NCBI GenBank assembly: GCA_903867885.1
Contig: CAIPTD010000145.1
Span: 28,738-92,737 of the forward strand
Origin: an uncultured Ferrovum sp.
GTDB taxonomy: Bacteria > Pseudomonadota > Gammaproteobacteria > Burkholderiales > Ferrovaceae
Direction: 5' to 3'
Length of the DNA: 64,000 nt
Below, one piece after another: positions 18,248 to 27,400 of this stretch. The position numbers and the translations under genes were made by a program. The notes below the pieces were generated by a model. The model was not told the origin of the DNA. It worked only from the letters and a program-made list of their open reading frames with translations, and made no database searches. Position 1 is the stretch's first letter. Every line of letters begins with the position of its first letter.

Positions 18248-18610
18248 TTAAAGGAAGCAGGCGCCTTTCGCTTCAGCCGTAGCCTTTTTAAACTCGGCAT
18301 TTAAACGCTGCCCCATAGGCGTATCGCGAACCACGTTACCGCGCTCACCGGAGATGGTGAAGGCTTTTGCGGCGGTGGTCATATCTACAAACTGATCGTA
18401 GGTATAGTTTTTGGCTAGTTGATCCACTAGGCACGAACACTTTTGTACCATCTCAAAGCGCCCCTTATTGGGGTAATCGTTCATACACTCTTCCACGAAC
18501 TGCACACGTTCTGCGGTGGGGTAGTCATTACCTTCGTGAGCAACTGCATTCAGGGTAAACATACCAAAAGACGCGTGTAGCGCAAGGCAGAGTAAGGTTG
18601 TTTTTTTCAT
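18248..18610 (-). CDS. Small exported four-cysteine protein of the xox cluster
   Basis: I do not recognise a named family. The 120-residue product has a signal peptide (TLLCLALHASFGMF, likely cleaved after NAVA). The mature part of about 96 residues holds four cysteines: C42, C58, C60 (a CSC motif) and C118. That would allow two disulfides or a metal or heme-handling site, but no CxxCH is present. The start is 1 nt after the stop of the preceding 252-residue protein, so the two are clearly co-transcribed. The position in the cluster suggests a periplasmic accessory role in quinoprotein electron transfer; this is inference only. Confidence 0.7.
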   Translation of the reverse strand: MKKTTLLCLALHASFGMFTLNAVAHEGNDYPTAERVQFVEECMNDYPNKGRFEMVQKCSCLVDQLAKNYTYDQFVDMTTAAKAFTISGERGNVVRDTPMGQRLNAEFKKATAEAKGACFL

Positions 18611-19369
18611 TTATTTATTCTCCGAGAGGATGAGGTTTTCTTCGATCATGACTTTACCGGTGTTACTGCCCTCACGCATCACAGTTTTTAGGCTGACTAC
18701 ATTACCGGGGACCTGATCTGACACAATGAAGGAGTATGTTTTGTTAGCGAACCGTGTATAGCGCGCTTTAGCTGGATCATCTTTGAATGGATCAATGACG
18801 ATTTCTTCCGCTTTGATGTCTTTTCCATTCCATTTTATTGTGACAGGCTTGATTTCTTTGGTATCAACCAACGCTAAGCGAATGAGTTTGCGATAGTAGT
18901 TGGGACTACCACCGGTGATGCGTTTCATCTCAAGTACATCCCGTTCTAAAAAATACATGATCACAGGATTGCCGTGTGCGTTGTCTACTGGGGGCATTTC
19001 TTTTTTGTGCTCACCCGTCATGAACTCCGTTGATACTTTTCTAGCACCGTCTGCTTTGGAATCGGGGGCACTCACCAGAAGCGTTACTTTGTCTTCAAAT
19101 CCTGCCTCATAGGGGCCGGATTTGGAGAATTTGTAGTTGAGCACCGCGTCGCGATTGGGAAGATTTTTGAGTTGCTCACTCATGAATAAACGTATTTCAG
19201 CAGGCGACAGGGGTTGTTCAGGTGCTTTGGCTGCAGCGCCAGCTACATTGCCTTGCGGCGCATCGGCTGCTAATACCGTGAAAGCCGAGCCCAACAATGC
19301 CAGCAATAGTGTGACTGTAGGTGCAAAACGAGGCTTAGGTGTTGCGATATTTTTTGAGGATACAAACAT
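18611..19369 (-). CDS. Uncharacterised exported protein of the xox cluster
   Basis: The 252-residue protein starts with an N-terminal hydrophobic export signal (VTLLLALLGSAFTVLAA), then an Ala/Gln/Pro-rich linker. The mature domain looks beta-rich and loosely recalls LolA-type or lipoprotein-sorting folds (NPVIMYFLERDVLEMKRI, YYRKLIRLALVD, TIKWNGKDIKAEEIVIDPF). I see no cysteine, heme or metal motif. It lies between the protease-TPR gene and the four-cysteine gene in the same orientation with tiny gaps. I do not assign a function; a periplasmic carrier or assembly factor is possible. Confidence 0.7.
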   Translation of the reverse strand: MFVSSKNIATPKPRFAPTVTLLLALLGSAFTVLAADAPQGNVAGAAAKAPEQPLSPAEIRLFMSEQLKNLPNRDAVLNYKFSKSGPYEAGFEDKVTLLVSAPDSKADGARKVSTEFMTGEHKKEMPPVDNAHGNPVIMYFLERDVLEMKRITGGSPNYYRKLIRLALVDTKEIKPVTIKWNGKDIKAEEIVIDPFKDDPAKARYTRFANKTYSFIVSDQVPGNVVSLKTVMREGSNTGKVMIEENLILSENK

Positions 19370-19405
19370 ATTATCTTGGCTCCGAAATAGAGGGATGAAT
19401 GAGTT

Positions 19406-20443
19406 TTATTTTTGTGGTTTTGCTTCAGTGAGTAGAGATAATTTTGAATCCAACTGAAGCGCAAGATCGGGATCGATTACTTCTAATTTCTGGCGTATGC
19501 TTACCAATTCCTCATCATGACCGCTGGATTGAGCTGCGAGCGCTAACTCATACCAAGCCTCTCCTAATTGTGGCTCGAGGTCTGTTGCTTTTTGAAAAGG
19601 TGGAATTGAATCTTGCGTTGCATGCATTCCGGCATAAGCTTTCCCTAAAGTCAGCCATGCAACTGCAGAACCTGGATCTTGATGTGTCCAATCATTTGCC
19701 AACATTTGCAACTTGGACCAGTCTTTAACTAATTCTAAAAATGCTGCTTGCAGAAATAAAGGCTGTTTTTCATAAGGGGCTTGCCAAACAGGAACTTCGG
19801 CATTGAGTAAGGTAGGCTCTACAAAACCATCCGATGAGCCTAGCCACGTTTTAAAATGATCAACCGGCATGGAGTAATAGCAGTCGCCGGTTCCGCGTAG
19901 CCTAAAAGTTAAAATCCCCACTAACTTTCCTTCAGCGTCAAACAAGCCTCCGCCACTTGATCCTGAATTGAAAGCGGTTGAAGATTTAATGACGGGTGCA
20001 CCAGCATCTGGATACAAACCACGCACCACACCATCAGCAAACTGCAATTCGTAACCGCCCGTGAAGCCCATGGCGATCACACGGTCACCAACGTGAAGCG
20101 TGCTCGATGACCCAACCTCTGCTGGAACGCCCTCCAGTTCAGGCACCTCCAACATGCACAAATCATTGTGTATATCGTGACGTTGTTTTCTAACTGTCAG
20201 TCGCAACCCACTATACAGAACACGAATGAGTGGTGCAGGCCCCGTGACATGGCAACTGGTCACCACGCGCCCGGGAGCTACGATCACACCTGTACCCATG
20301 TTGTAATGATTATCGGGCGCTAAGGCTTCAATCCGAACAGTGGTCATGGCCATGCGCATGAATAAAGCACGGTCAAACTCCACGGCCAACACTGTTTGAG
20401 CGCTAAAAAGCGCAAAGCACGCAGACAGTAAAAAGCGTCTCAT
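19406..20443 (-). CDS. Exported trypsin-like serine protease with C-terminal TPR-like region
   Basis: The 345-residue protein has a signal peptide (FLLSACFALFSAQTVLA). A chymotrypsin-fold protease follows with an intact triad: His65 in VVTSCHVTG, Asp94 in HNDLCMLEV and Ser163 in FNSGSSGGGLFD. From about residue 235 the sequence turns helical, with TPR-like repeats (AWLTLGKAYAGMHATQDSIPPFQKATDLEP, split here: LGKAYAGMHATQDSIPPF then KATDLEPQLGEAWYELALAA). There is no PDZ domain, so it is not DegP/DegQ. AGGAG lies 9 nt before the ATG. Within the xox cluster it may process or guard a periplasmic partner; the substrate is unknown. Confidence 0.8.
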   Translation of the reverse strand: MRRFLLSACFALFSAQTVLAVEFDRALFMRMAMTTVRIEALAPDNHYNMGTGVIVAPGRVVTSCHVTGPAPLIRVLYSGLRLTVRKQRHDIHNDLCMLEVPELEGVPAEVGSSSTLHVGDRVIAMGFTGGYELQFADGVVRGLYPDAGAPVIKSSTAFNSGSSGGGLFDAEGKLVGILTFRLRGTGDCYYSMPVDHFKTWLGSSDGFVEPTLLNAEVPVWQAPYEKQPLFLQAAFLELVKDWSKLQMLANDWTHQDPGSAVAWLTLGKAYAGMHATQDSIPPFQKATDLEPQLGEAWYELALAAQSSGHDEELVSIRQKLEVIDPDLALQLDSKLSLLTEAKPQK

Positions 20444-20505
20444 CTTAATAAGCTCCTAGTCATGCACCTGAATCTCAATGGTAAGAAAAAGGTGTATATC
20501 TCCGG

Positions 20506-21393
20506 CTAAGGAATGAGCACACCTTTTTCATCCAGCAAGGGGATACCAAAATCCTTGAGGATTGCGGTGATCTCAGTTCTGTTTTGGTCAACCAAGGATT
20601 GGAGAGTGGCTTTCCATTTTGGTTCACCGTAACGCAAACCCATTCCCATTGAAAAGGTAGTGGGGTGCTGATCATCCACAGGAGTTAAGGGAAGCAATAC
20701 TAGGTTTTGTTTGGCTACGCGCTTAGCATAGTAGCCCGCTACGGGGCCCCATACTAGCGCCGCATCGACCTCGCCCTTCAGTAGATGCTCAACAATTTCA
20801 CCTGCATGGAAATCAGGACGTGCATCCATCAAACGATATGGAACGGCCTGATCTTCTAGACCATGCTTAACCAACCATTGACTTGCACTGGAGTCCCGGT
20901 CATAGACGGCAATTTTGAGTTTACTGAGTTGTTCTTTAGGAAGATCCAGCAACGCTTCACTGGTCTTTAGTCCTGCTAGAGGGCTATCGGGTCTGACTAC
21001 GAGCATTTCACCGGAGCGGAAATAGGCTTTGGTTACCGCCATCTGATCACTATTTAATGGTGCTGCTATCACGACATCACAACGAAAATGCGTATCGCCG
21101 GGTAATTTGTATTTGAGGGTATTCCGCACAAATCCTAATCGTTGCGGGGTGGAGTAATACTGCAACGGCACATCGAGCTTTTTCGCTAATAACTCAGCGA
21201 TTTTATTTTCAAATCCCTCTCCTTTTAGGTTGGAGTTGGGAAGATTGTTAGGGTCCTGGCAAACCCGAAGTGCATCAGGCTTTTCATCTTGCGGTGCCGG
21301 TTCAGGTTCGGCTGCACCGACAGATACAGCACAGAATAACAATGATGCAGTTAGGGTTGAAATCACCCCTTGGGGAAGCCAGGTGTTGTTCAT
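20506..21393 (-). CDS. xoxJ: XoxJ-type periplasmic binding protein
   Basis: XoxJ/MxaJ proteins are periplasmic solute-binding folds encoded with methanol dehydrogenases; XoxJ has been proposed to help activate XoxF. The 295-residue protein has a signal peptide and the family opening ALRVCQDPNNLPNSN. It then has GFENKIAELLAKKLDVPL, and the FRCDVVIAAP and GPVAGYYAKR motifs of the quinoprotein-associated SBP family. It starts 15 nt after the xoxG stop. There is no permease or ATPase nearby, which supports a non-transport role. Confidence 0.9.
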   Translation of the reverse strand: MNNTWLPQGVISTLTASLLFCAVSVGAAEPEPAPQDEKPDALRVCQDPNNLPNSNLKGEGFENKIAELLAKKLDVPLQYYSTPQRLGFVRNTLKYKLPGDTHFRCDVVIAAPLNSDQMAVTKAYFRSGEMLVVRPDSPLAGLKTSEALLDLPKEQLSKLKIAVYDRDSSASQWLVKHGLEDQAVPYRLMDARPDFHAGEIVEHLLKGEVDAALVWGPVAGYYAKRVAKQNLVLLPLTPVDDQHPTTFSMGMGLRYGEPKWKATLQSLVDQNRTEITAILKDFGIPLLDEKGVLIP

Positions 21394-21408
21394 ACTTTCT
21401 CTTTAGAA

Positions 21409-21810
21409 TTATTGTGCGATCATTTCAGGCTTGGTGCGGGTAATCGCGCCATCTGAGCGACCTTTTAGGTAAGCGTATAAGCTATCGATATTATCCATCA
21501 CACGCTTATTTGCATTCCAAGCCGGCATACCGCGCTCAAGACGACCCGCAGTAATCGTTGTAACGAATTCGTCCTTGCTCAATACCTGCAAGCTTTTAAT
21601 CAGTGAGGGGCCAACCAGACCTTCTTGGTTGGGGCCGTGGCATGCTGCGCAATTTGCTTCGCGCCATACACGGAAGCCTTCCATCGTTTTTGCATCTACT
21701 TTCACACCGTCCACAACGGTATAGGGTTTGGCATCATCTGCCTGTACAACTTGAGCGCCGACGAGCGCTGAGGTGATCAAGGCAGCTGAGATAATCGTAG
21801 TGCGGAACAT
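21409..21810 (-). CDS. xoxG: Cytochrome c of the XoxF system (XoxG)
   Basis: The 133-residue protein has a signal peptide (ISAALITSALVGAQVVQA) and one heme-c site, C54-A-A-C57-H58. A likely distal Met lies in RGMPAWN. XoxG is the direct electron acceptor of XoxF in lanthanide-dependent methanol oxidation, passing electrons from PQQH2 to the terminal oxidase chain. Its place directly after xoxF and before xoxJ fits the standard xoxFGJ order. A terminator-like hairpin in the 183-nt gap from xoxF suggests it is expressed below XoxF. Confidence 0.9.
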   Translation of the reverse strand: MFRTTIISAALITSALVGAQVVQADDAKPYTVVDGVKVDAKTMEGFRVWREANCAACHGPNQEGLVGPSLIKSLQVLSKDEFVTTITAGRLERGMPAWNANKRVMDNIDSLYAYLKGRSDGAITRTKPEMIAQ

Positions 21811-21895
21811 TATAGTTCTCCTAATGTAGGTAAGAATTTGAGCGGGCCGATGCGTCGTCGGTTCCCTAATAGAATGAAATTAATCTGAGGCGGAT

Positions 21896-21937
21896 AAAAA
21901 CAGATGGCACCCCGGTTTAACGCCGGGATGCCATCTG
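21896..21937 (-). terminator. Rho-independent terminator between xoxF and xoxG
   Basis: On the minus strand CAGATGGCATCCCGG and CCGGGGTGCCATCTG form a 15-position stem with one mismatch and a 7-nt loop, followed by TTTTTA. It should stop much of the xoxF transcription before xoxG. Confidence 0.88.
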
Positions 21938-21957
21938 AAGTTTACTGCTATTCACGT

Positions 21958-21979
21958 TCGGCGCATTATTCTGCGCCGA
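21958..21979 (-). other. Second hairpin at the xoxF 3' end
   Basis: TCGGCGCA and TGCGCCGA pair perfectly (8 bp, 6-nt loop) 14 nt after the xoxF stop and before the U-tract terminator. It has no U-tract of its own and may protect the xoxF mRNA 3' end. Confidence 0.6.
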
Positions 21980-21993
21980 GCATCTTGGCTAAA

Positions 21994-23814
21994 TTACTTG
22001 CCAGGAATCGCGAACACGGTCAAGGAACCACCGAGTTCTGTGAACTTGTTCAGTTCTTTGTAGCCACCCACTGCGCCTAGGCCGTCGGTGTCTTTCTCAA
22101 GACCAGCTGCCATGCCGATACCGGCCCAGCCACCAATTCCTGAGTACACGCCAACAAACTGCTTGCCTTTGTGCTCGTAGGTGAACACGTTGCCGATGAT
22201 GCCGGAAGGAGTCTTGAACTTCCAGAGCTCTTTACCGGTCTTGGCGTCAACTGCTTTGATGTAGCCTTCTAGGGTACCGTAGAATGCCAGGCCACCTTTG
22301 GTGGTCAAAGCACCGGACCATACCGAGAACTTCTCGGGCTTGGACCAAACGATCTTACCTGTGCCGCCATCCCAAGCAATGAAGTTACCCATTGTGCCGT
22401 CTTTCTGGTCTTTGCTAGCCGAAGGAGCGGGGAACATCGACAGGGTTGCACCAACATAAGGTGATCCTGCGGTGTACTCAACTTTGAAAGGCTCGTAGTC
22501 CATGCAAACGTGGTTGGTAGGAACGTAGAACAACTTGGTGTCTGGGCTGAAAGATGCGGGCTGCTCATCTTTGGAACCTAGAGCTGCTGGGCAGATACCT
22601 TTGGAGTTAACGTCAGGACCATTCTTAGCGGTGGAGTACTTCGCCACAACTTGGGGACGGCCGGTCTTCATGTCAACGTGGGTAGCCCAGTTCACAGCAG
22701 GATCATACTTCTCTGCAACCAAGAGAGCACCGGTGGTGCGGTCTAGGGTGTAGCCGAAACCGTTACGGTCAAAGTGAGACAATGCTTTGGTCTCTTTGCC
22801 ATGAACAGGAATATCAGCCAAGATCATTTCGTTGATGCCGTCAAAATCCCACTCATCGTAGGGGGTCATCTGGTAAACCCAGTTGACTTTACCGGTATCA
22901 ACATCGCGAGACCAGATAGACATAGACCACTTGTTGTCGCCAGGACGCTGAGCAGGGTTCCAGGTTGAGGGGTTACCTGTACCGTAGAACATTGCGTTCA
23001 AGCTAGGATCGTAAGAATACCAACCCCAGGTTGTGCCGCCACCGATCTTCCACTGGTCGCCTTTCCAGGTCTTCAAGGAAGAGTCTTTTCCGACTGGAGC
23101 CATTTTGCCATCGGTCCAGGTCATGGTCTTCTCGGGATCCATCAACATTTCTTCGTCAGGACCAACGCTGTAGCCTTTCCATGCTTGCTTACCGGTGTTG
23201 ATGTCGTAAGCAGCCATGAAGCCACGAACGCCCCACTCACCGCCAGAAATACCGGTGAATACTTTGTTCTTGAATACGTGAGGTGCGGATGAATTTACAG
23301 CGCCCAACTTAGGATCACCGTTCTTCACAGACCAAACAACCTTACCGGACTTAGCATCCAAAGCAACGAGGTTGGTATCAGCTTGTTGCAAGAATACTTT
23401 GCCTTCTGCATACGCTAAACCACGGTTAACCGTGTCGCAGCACATTTGGGGCACAACTGCTGGGTCTTGCTTAGGCTCATACTTCCAAACGATTTGCAGG
23501 GTGTTCAAGTCATAGGCCCAAACTTTATTGGGGAAGGGGCTATGGATGTACATCATGTCGCCGATAACCAGGGGTGAACCCTCGTGGCCACGCAGCACGC
23601 CAGTGGAGAAGGTCCAAGCAACTTGGAGCTGGTTCACGTTAGCGGTGGTAACTTGGTTTAGTGAGCTGTAACGATGGTTTGCGAAATCTCCAGCCTGGGC
23701 AGCCCAGTTCTTGGAATCTTTGATTTTAGCAGCCAAGTCGTCGTTGGCTTGTGAAGCAACGGGGGCAACCAGAGCGGCGCCAACCAATAGCATCGTGATG
23801 CGATTCAAATTCAT
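21994..23814 (-). CDS. xoxF: Lanthanide-dependent PQQ methanol dehydrogenase
   Basis: XoxF oxidises methanol (often formaldehyde too) in the periplasm with PQQ and a rare-earth ion. I place the start at 23814 rather than 23880: AGGAGGT sits 3 nt before this ATG and the signal peptide then reads naturally ([16 protein letters not shown]). The 606-residue precursor has the adjacent cysteines C125-C126 (PQMCCDTVN) over PQQ and repeated propeller motifs. It also has EWDFDGINE, with D323 as catalytic Asp and D325 as the extra Asp that marks lanthanide enzymes; MxaF has Ala there. No MxaI subunit gene is nearby. Confidence 0.95.
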   Translation of the reverse strand: MNLNRITMLLVGAALVAPVASQANDDLAAKIKDSKNWAAQAGDFANHRYSSLNQVTTANVNQLQVAWTFSTGVLRGHEGSPLVIGDMMYIHSPFPNKVWAYDLNTLQIVWKYEPKQDPAVVPQMCCDTVNRGLAYAEGKVFLQQADTNLVALDAKSGKVVWSVKNGDPKLGAVNSSAPHVFKNKVFTGISGGEWGVRGFMAAYDINTGKQAWKGYSVGPDEEMLMDPEKTMTWTDGKMAPVGKDSSLKTWKGDQWKIGGGTTWGWYSYDPSLNAMFYGTGNPSTWNPAQRPGDNKWSMSIWSRDVDTGKVNWVYQMTPYDEWDFDGINEMILADIPVHGKETKALSHFDRNGFGYTLDRTTGALLVAEKYDPAVNWATHVDMKTGRPQVVAKYSTAKNGPDVNSKGICPAALGSKDEQPASFSPDTKLFYVPTNHVCMDYEPFKVEYTAGSPYVGATLSMFPAPSASKDQKDGTMGNFIAWDGGTGKIVWSKPEKFSVWSGALTTKGGLAFYGTLEGYIKAVDAKTGKELWKFKTPSGIIGNVFTYEHKGKQFVGVYSGIGGWAGIGMAAGLEKDTDGLGAVGGYKELNKFTELGGSLTVFAIPGK

Positions 23815-24069
23815 ACAACCTCCTAGTGTGAATTTCAAGCCGACACCAGGCCTATCCTGGTATACGGCAACCAGCAACATAAACGTCGTTGCAGCAGCGT
23901 CTTAAGCACCCATCCGATTTCTGTTCTTATTTGACTGCTTGTGGTGTCGGATGTCGGCATTTGTTACTGGGTCGATTGCCTGATCAATTCCTGAAGTTAT
24001 TTTTACTTTTGGATTGATCCTAAATCTTTGCTTAGTCCACCTTACAGAGGAGACAGCAGACCCTTAACC
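23815..24069 (-). other. Long structured 5' leader of xoxF
   Basis: If transcription starts about 7 nt after the -10 box, the xoxF mRNA has a leader of about 255 nt. It contains two perfect 7-bp inverted repeats, CATCCGA/TCGGATG (23911-23917 with 23947-23953) and GATCAAT/ATTGATC (23982-23988 with 24013-24019). The AGGAGGT ribosome-binding site lies at 23818-23824. No gene is apparent. I cannot match it to a known riboswitch class. Confidence 0.45.
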
Positions 24070-24075
24070 ACGCTG

Positions 24076-24103
24076 ATAATACACCCCGAAATGGAGTTGT
24101 CAA
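24076..24103 (-). promoter_or_regulatory. Sigma-70 promoter of xoxF
   Basis: On the minus strand TTGACA (24103-24098) and TATTAT (24081-24076) are separated by 16 nt, close to the consensus. It is the best promoter-like sequence in the 606-nt spacer between metH and xoxF. Confidence 0.65.
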
Positions 24104-24167
24104 CGCACTTAATATAAAAAAACATAAAAAGATTTTGCTGCGCCGCGACAATACAACCCCAAGTGGG
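24076..24167 (-). repeat. Two tandem near-identical elements at the xoxF promoter
   Basis: On the minus strand CCATTTCGGGGTGTATTATC, overlapping the -10 box, recurs about 72 nt upstream as CCACTTGGGGTTGTATTGTC, differing by a few bases and one shifted base. A third partial copy, GGGTTGTAT, lies on the plus strand at 24346-24354. They could be binding sites of a regulator. Confidence 0.45.
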
Positions 24168-24173
24168 GCGCGG

Positions 24174-24203
24174 GCTTTCGTGAAATCAGGGGTTCATGAA
24201 AGC
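24174..24203. promoter_or_regulatory. Palindrome upstream of the xoxF promoter
   Basis: GCTTTCGTGAA and TTCATGAAAGC form an 11-bp inverted repeat with one mismatch and 8-nt spacing, about 70 nt upstream of the -35. It is a candidate activator site. The remainder of the spacer up to 24420 is AT-rich with no gene that I can see. Confidence 0.4.
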
Positions 24204-24420
24204 GTAATCAAATCCTTTACATGAATTCAACTAGAGAATTAATCCTTAGCTTCCGGTGACTTAGAACTTTGTCTACGACGATCATCAGGGGGCTTATGCC
24301 ATGCGACAAATCTTTTTTTCTTTTCGACTCTCAATGAAAATTTAAGGGTTGTATCAAGAAAAAATATTTTTACGTCGAGCGGATTTTCTCTATCTTTTTT
24401 TAATTATTTACGAAACAGGA

Positions 24421-27400
24421 TCATTTAGACCCCACGATTGGGGTGTATCCCAACACGGGCATCAGGTCTTGTTCGGCAATTTTTAGATCGACACCCCGTC
24501 GATGGGCATAGTCTTGCACCTGATCCAGCCCAATAGGATTGACAGCAAAATACCGTGCATCAGGATGCGCGATATAAAAGCCGCATACCGCTGCTGACGG
24601 CCACATTGCCATACTGCTGGTGAGCTGCAATCCTGCGTTCTTTTCTGCTTGTAGGAGCTCAAAGAGCGCTCGCTTGCTGCTGTGATCGGGACAGGCAGGG
24701 TAGCCTGGAGCTGGGCGTATGCCTTGATAACGTTCTGCAATCAGATCTTGTACCGATAAATTCTCATCAGGCGCATAGCCCCAAAATTCACGGCGTATCC
24801 GTCCATGTAGGTGCTCTGCAAAGCCTTCAGCTAGGCGATCAGCCAAGGCTTTCAACATAATGGCGCTGTAATCATCATGTGCAGCCTCGAAGGCTTGGGC
24901 CCGCTCTTCTACGCCATCGCCGGTATTCACGGCAAACGCCCCAACGAAGTCGTTCACCCCACTTTCTTTAGGGGCTACAAAATCGGCTAGGCAAAATTGT
25001 GCCCTGTCATTGGCCTTAGCATGTTGTTGCCGGATGCCGTGCCATGTTGCCAGCAGCTCCCCCGGATGGGTCGCAGAAAACAAAGCAATGTCATCGTCGT
25101 TGACCTGTGCGGCGGGGAACAAGCCATACACGGCATGGGCTTTGATCCATTTTTCATCCATGAGCTTTGCAAGCATCGCTTGTGCGTCTGCCCATAGATT
25201 GCGGGCGGCTTCGCCCACAATTTTATCTTCTAATATATCGGGGAATTTTCCTGCCAAGTCCCATGCTTGAAAAAAGGGTGCCCAGTCGATATCCGTCACA
25301 ATCTCTTCCAGCGGATAGTCAGTAAGGGTATACACCCCCAATTGCTTGGGCTTCACAGGATGATAGGATTTCCAATCGATCACAGGCTTACGTGAGCGGG
25401 CCTCAGCGATGGGCACCAAGGGCCCAGGACCTTTTTTGGCGGCATGGAGTTCGCGCACATGTTGATAATCTTTACGGAGTTCTTCTAGGTACGCGGTTTT
25501 AAGATCATCTGATAGCAGATTGCTACATACGCCTACCGCTCGGGAGGCATCCGGTACGTAGATCACAGGCCCGCTGTAATGGGGTGCAATTTTGACTGCC
25601 GTATGGACACGCGAACAGGTAGCCCCACCAATCAAGAGGGGAATCTTCATACCCAAGCGCTCCATTTCTCGCGCCACATGGGCCATTTCTTCTAGCGAAG
25701 GGGTAATGAGGCCGGACAACCCAATGACATCCACTTTCTCTTTCATCGCGCGATCTAGAATCTGATCGCAAGGCACCATTACACCCATATTGATCACTTC
25801 AAAGTTATTACATTGAAGTACTACGGTGACGATGTTCTTCCCAATATCGTGTACATCACCCTTCACAGTCGCGATCAGAATGCGCCCCTTTGCACGGGTA
25901 TCGCCAGATGCCTCTTTTTCTTCTTCAATGAAGGGGATGAGGTGGGCCACGGCCTGCTTCATGACGCGGGCACTTTTTACTACTTGAGGCAGGAACATCT
26001 TGCCTTCGCCAAACAGATCGCCAACCACGTTCATGCCGTCCATGAGCGGGCCTTCGATGACTTGAATAGGACGATCATAGAGTTGGCGCGCTTCTTCGGT
26101 GTCTTCCGTCACATACTGGCTAATCCCTTTCACTAAAGCATGCGTGAGCCGCTGCGCCACTGGAGCTTCCCGCCATGACACATCTTCGACTTGGGTTCGG
26201 GCACCGCCTTTTACTTGTGCGGCAAATTCGACCATGCGCTCGGCTGCATCAGGGCGGCGATTGAGAATGATGTCTTCTACGTGTTCTAGCAGCTCTGCCG
26301 AAATATCGGCATACACTCCCAACTGCCCCGCGTTCACGATACCCATCGTCATGCCTGCGCGAATGGCGTGGTATAGGAAGGCCGTATGAATCGCTTCTCT
26401 CACGGCGTCATTTCCACGGAATGAGAAACTGACGTTTGATACCCCTCCACTGATTTTGGCGTGGGGCAGTGTTTGCTTAATCGCACGGGTAGCTTCGATG
26501 AAATCTACGGCATAGTTATCGTGCTCGGCGATACCCGTAGCGATCGCAAAAATATTGGGATCGAATACGATGTCTTCGGGGGGATAGCCCACTACCTCGG
26601 TAAGAATCTTATAAGAGCGAGTACAGATCTCTACTTTGCGTTTGAGTGTATCGGCCTGACCTTGCTCATCGAAGGCCATCACAATCATGGCTGCGCCATA
26701 ACGCCTCACTAGCTTGGCTCGCTCGATAAAGGCCTCTTCGCCTTCTTTTAAGCTGATCGAGTTGACAATACCTTTACCTTGTAGGCATTTCAATCCGGCC
26801 TCAATGACTTTCCAATCAGAGGAATCTAGCATCACCGGAACGCGCGAAATATCTGGCTCGGCAGCAATCAGATTCAGGAAGGTACGCATAGCCACGACCG
26901 CATCTAACATGGCTTCATCCATATTGATGTCGATGATTTGCGCGCCGTTTTCGACTTGATTGCGGGCTACGCTGACGGCCTCTGCATAATCGCCAGCAAG
27001 AATTAATCTAGCAAATGCTTTTGAGCCTGTGACATTGGTGCGTTCACCTACGTTCACAAAGAGTGAATCGTCTTTGATCGTGAGTGGCTCAAGGCCTGAC
27101 AACCGCATATGGGGTTCGATCTTAGGTAATACCCGCGGCGCTTGATCAGCCACAGCATCGGCAATGGCTTTAATGTGGGCCGGCGAAGTACCGCAGCAGC
27201 CGCCCACAATATTTAGAAAGCCAGCTTGTGCAAATTCACGCAGCAAGGCGGCCGTATCAGCCGGGCCTTCATCGTATCCCAAATCAGCCAAGGGATTAGG
27301 TAAGCCTGCATTGGGATGGGCGCTAACATAACAGCCCGCAATACGTGAAAGCTCTTCAATATAAGGGCGCATTAACGTTGCCCCAAGCGCGCAATTCAAT

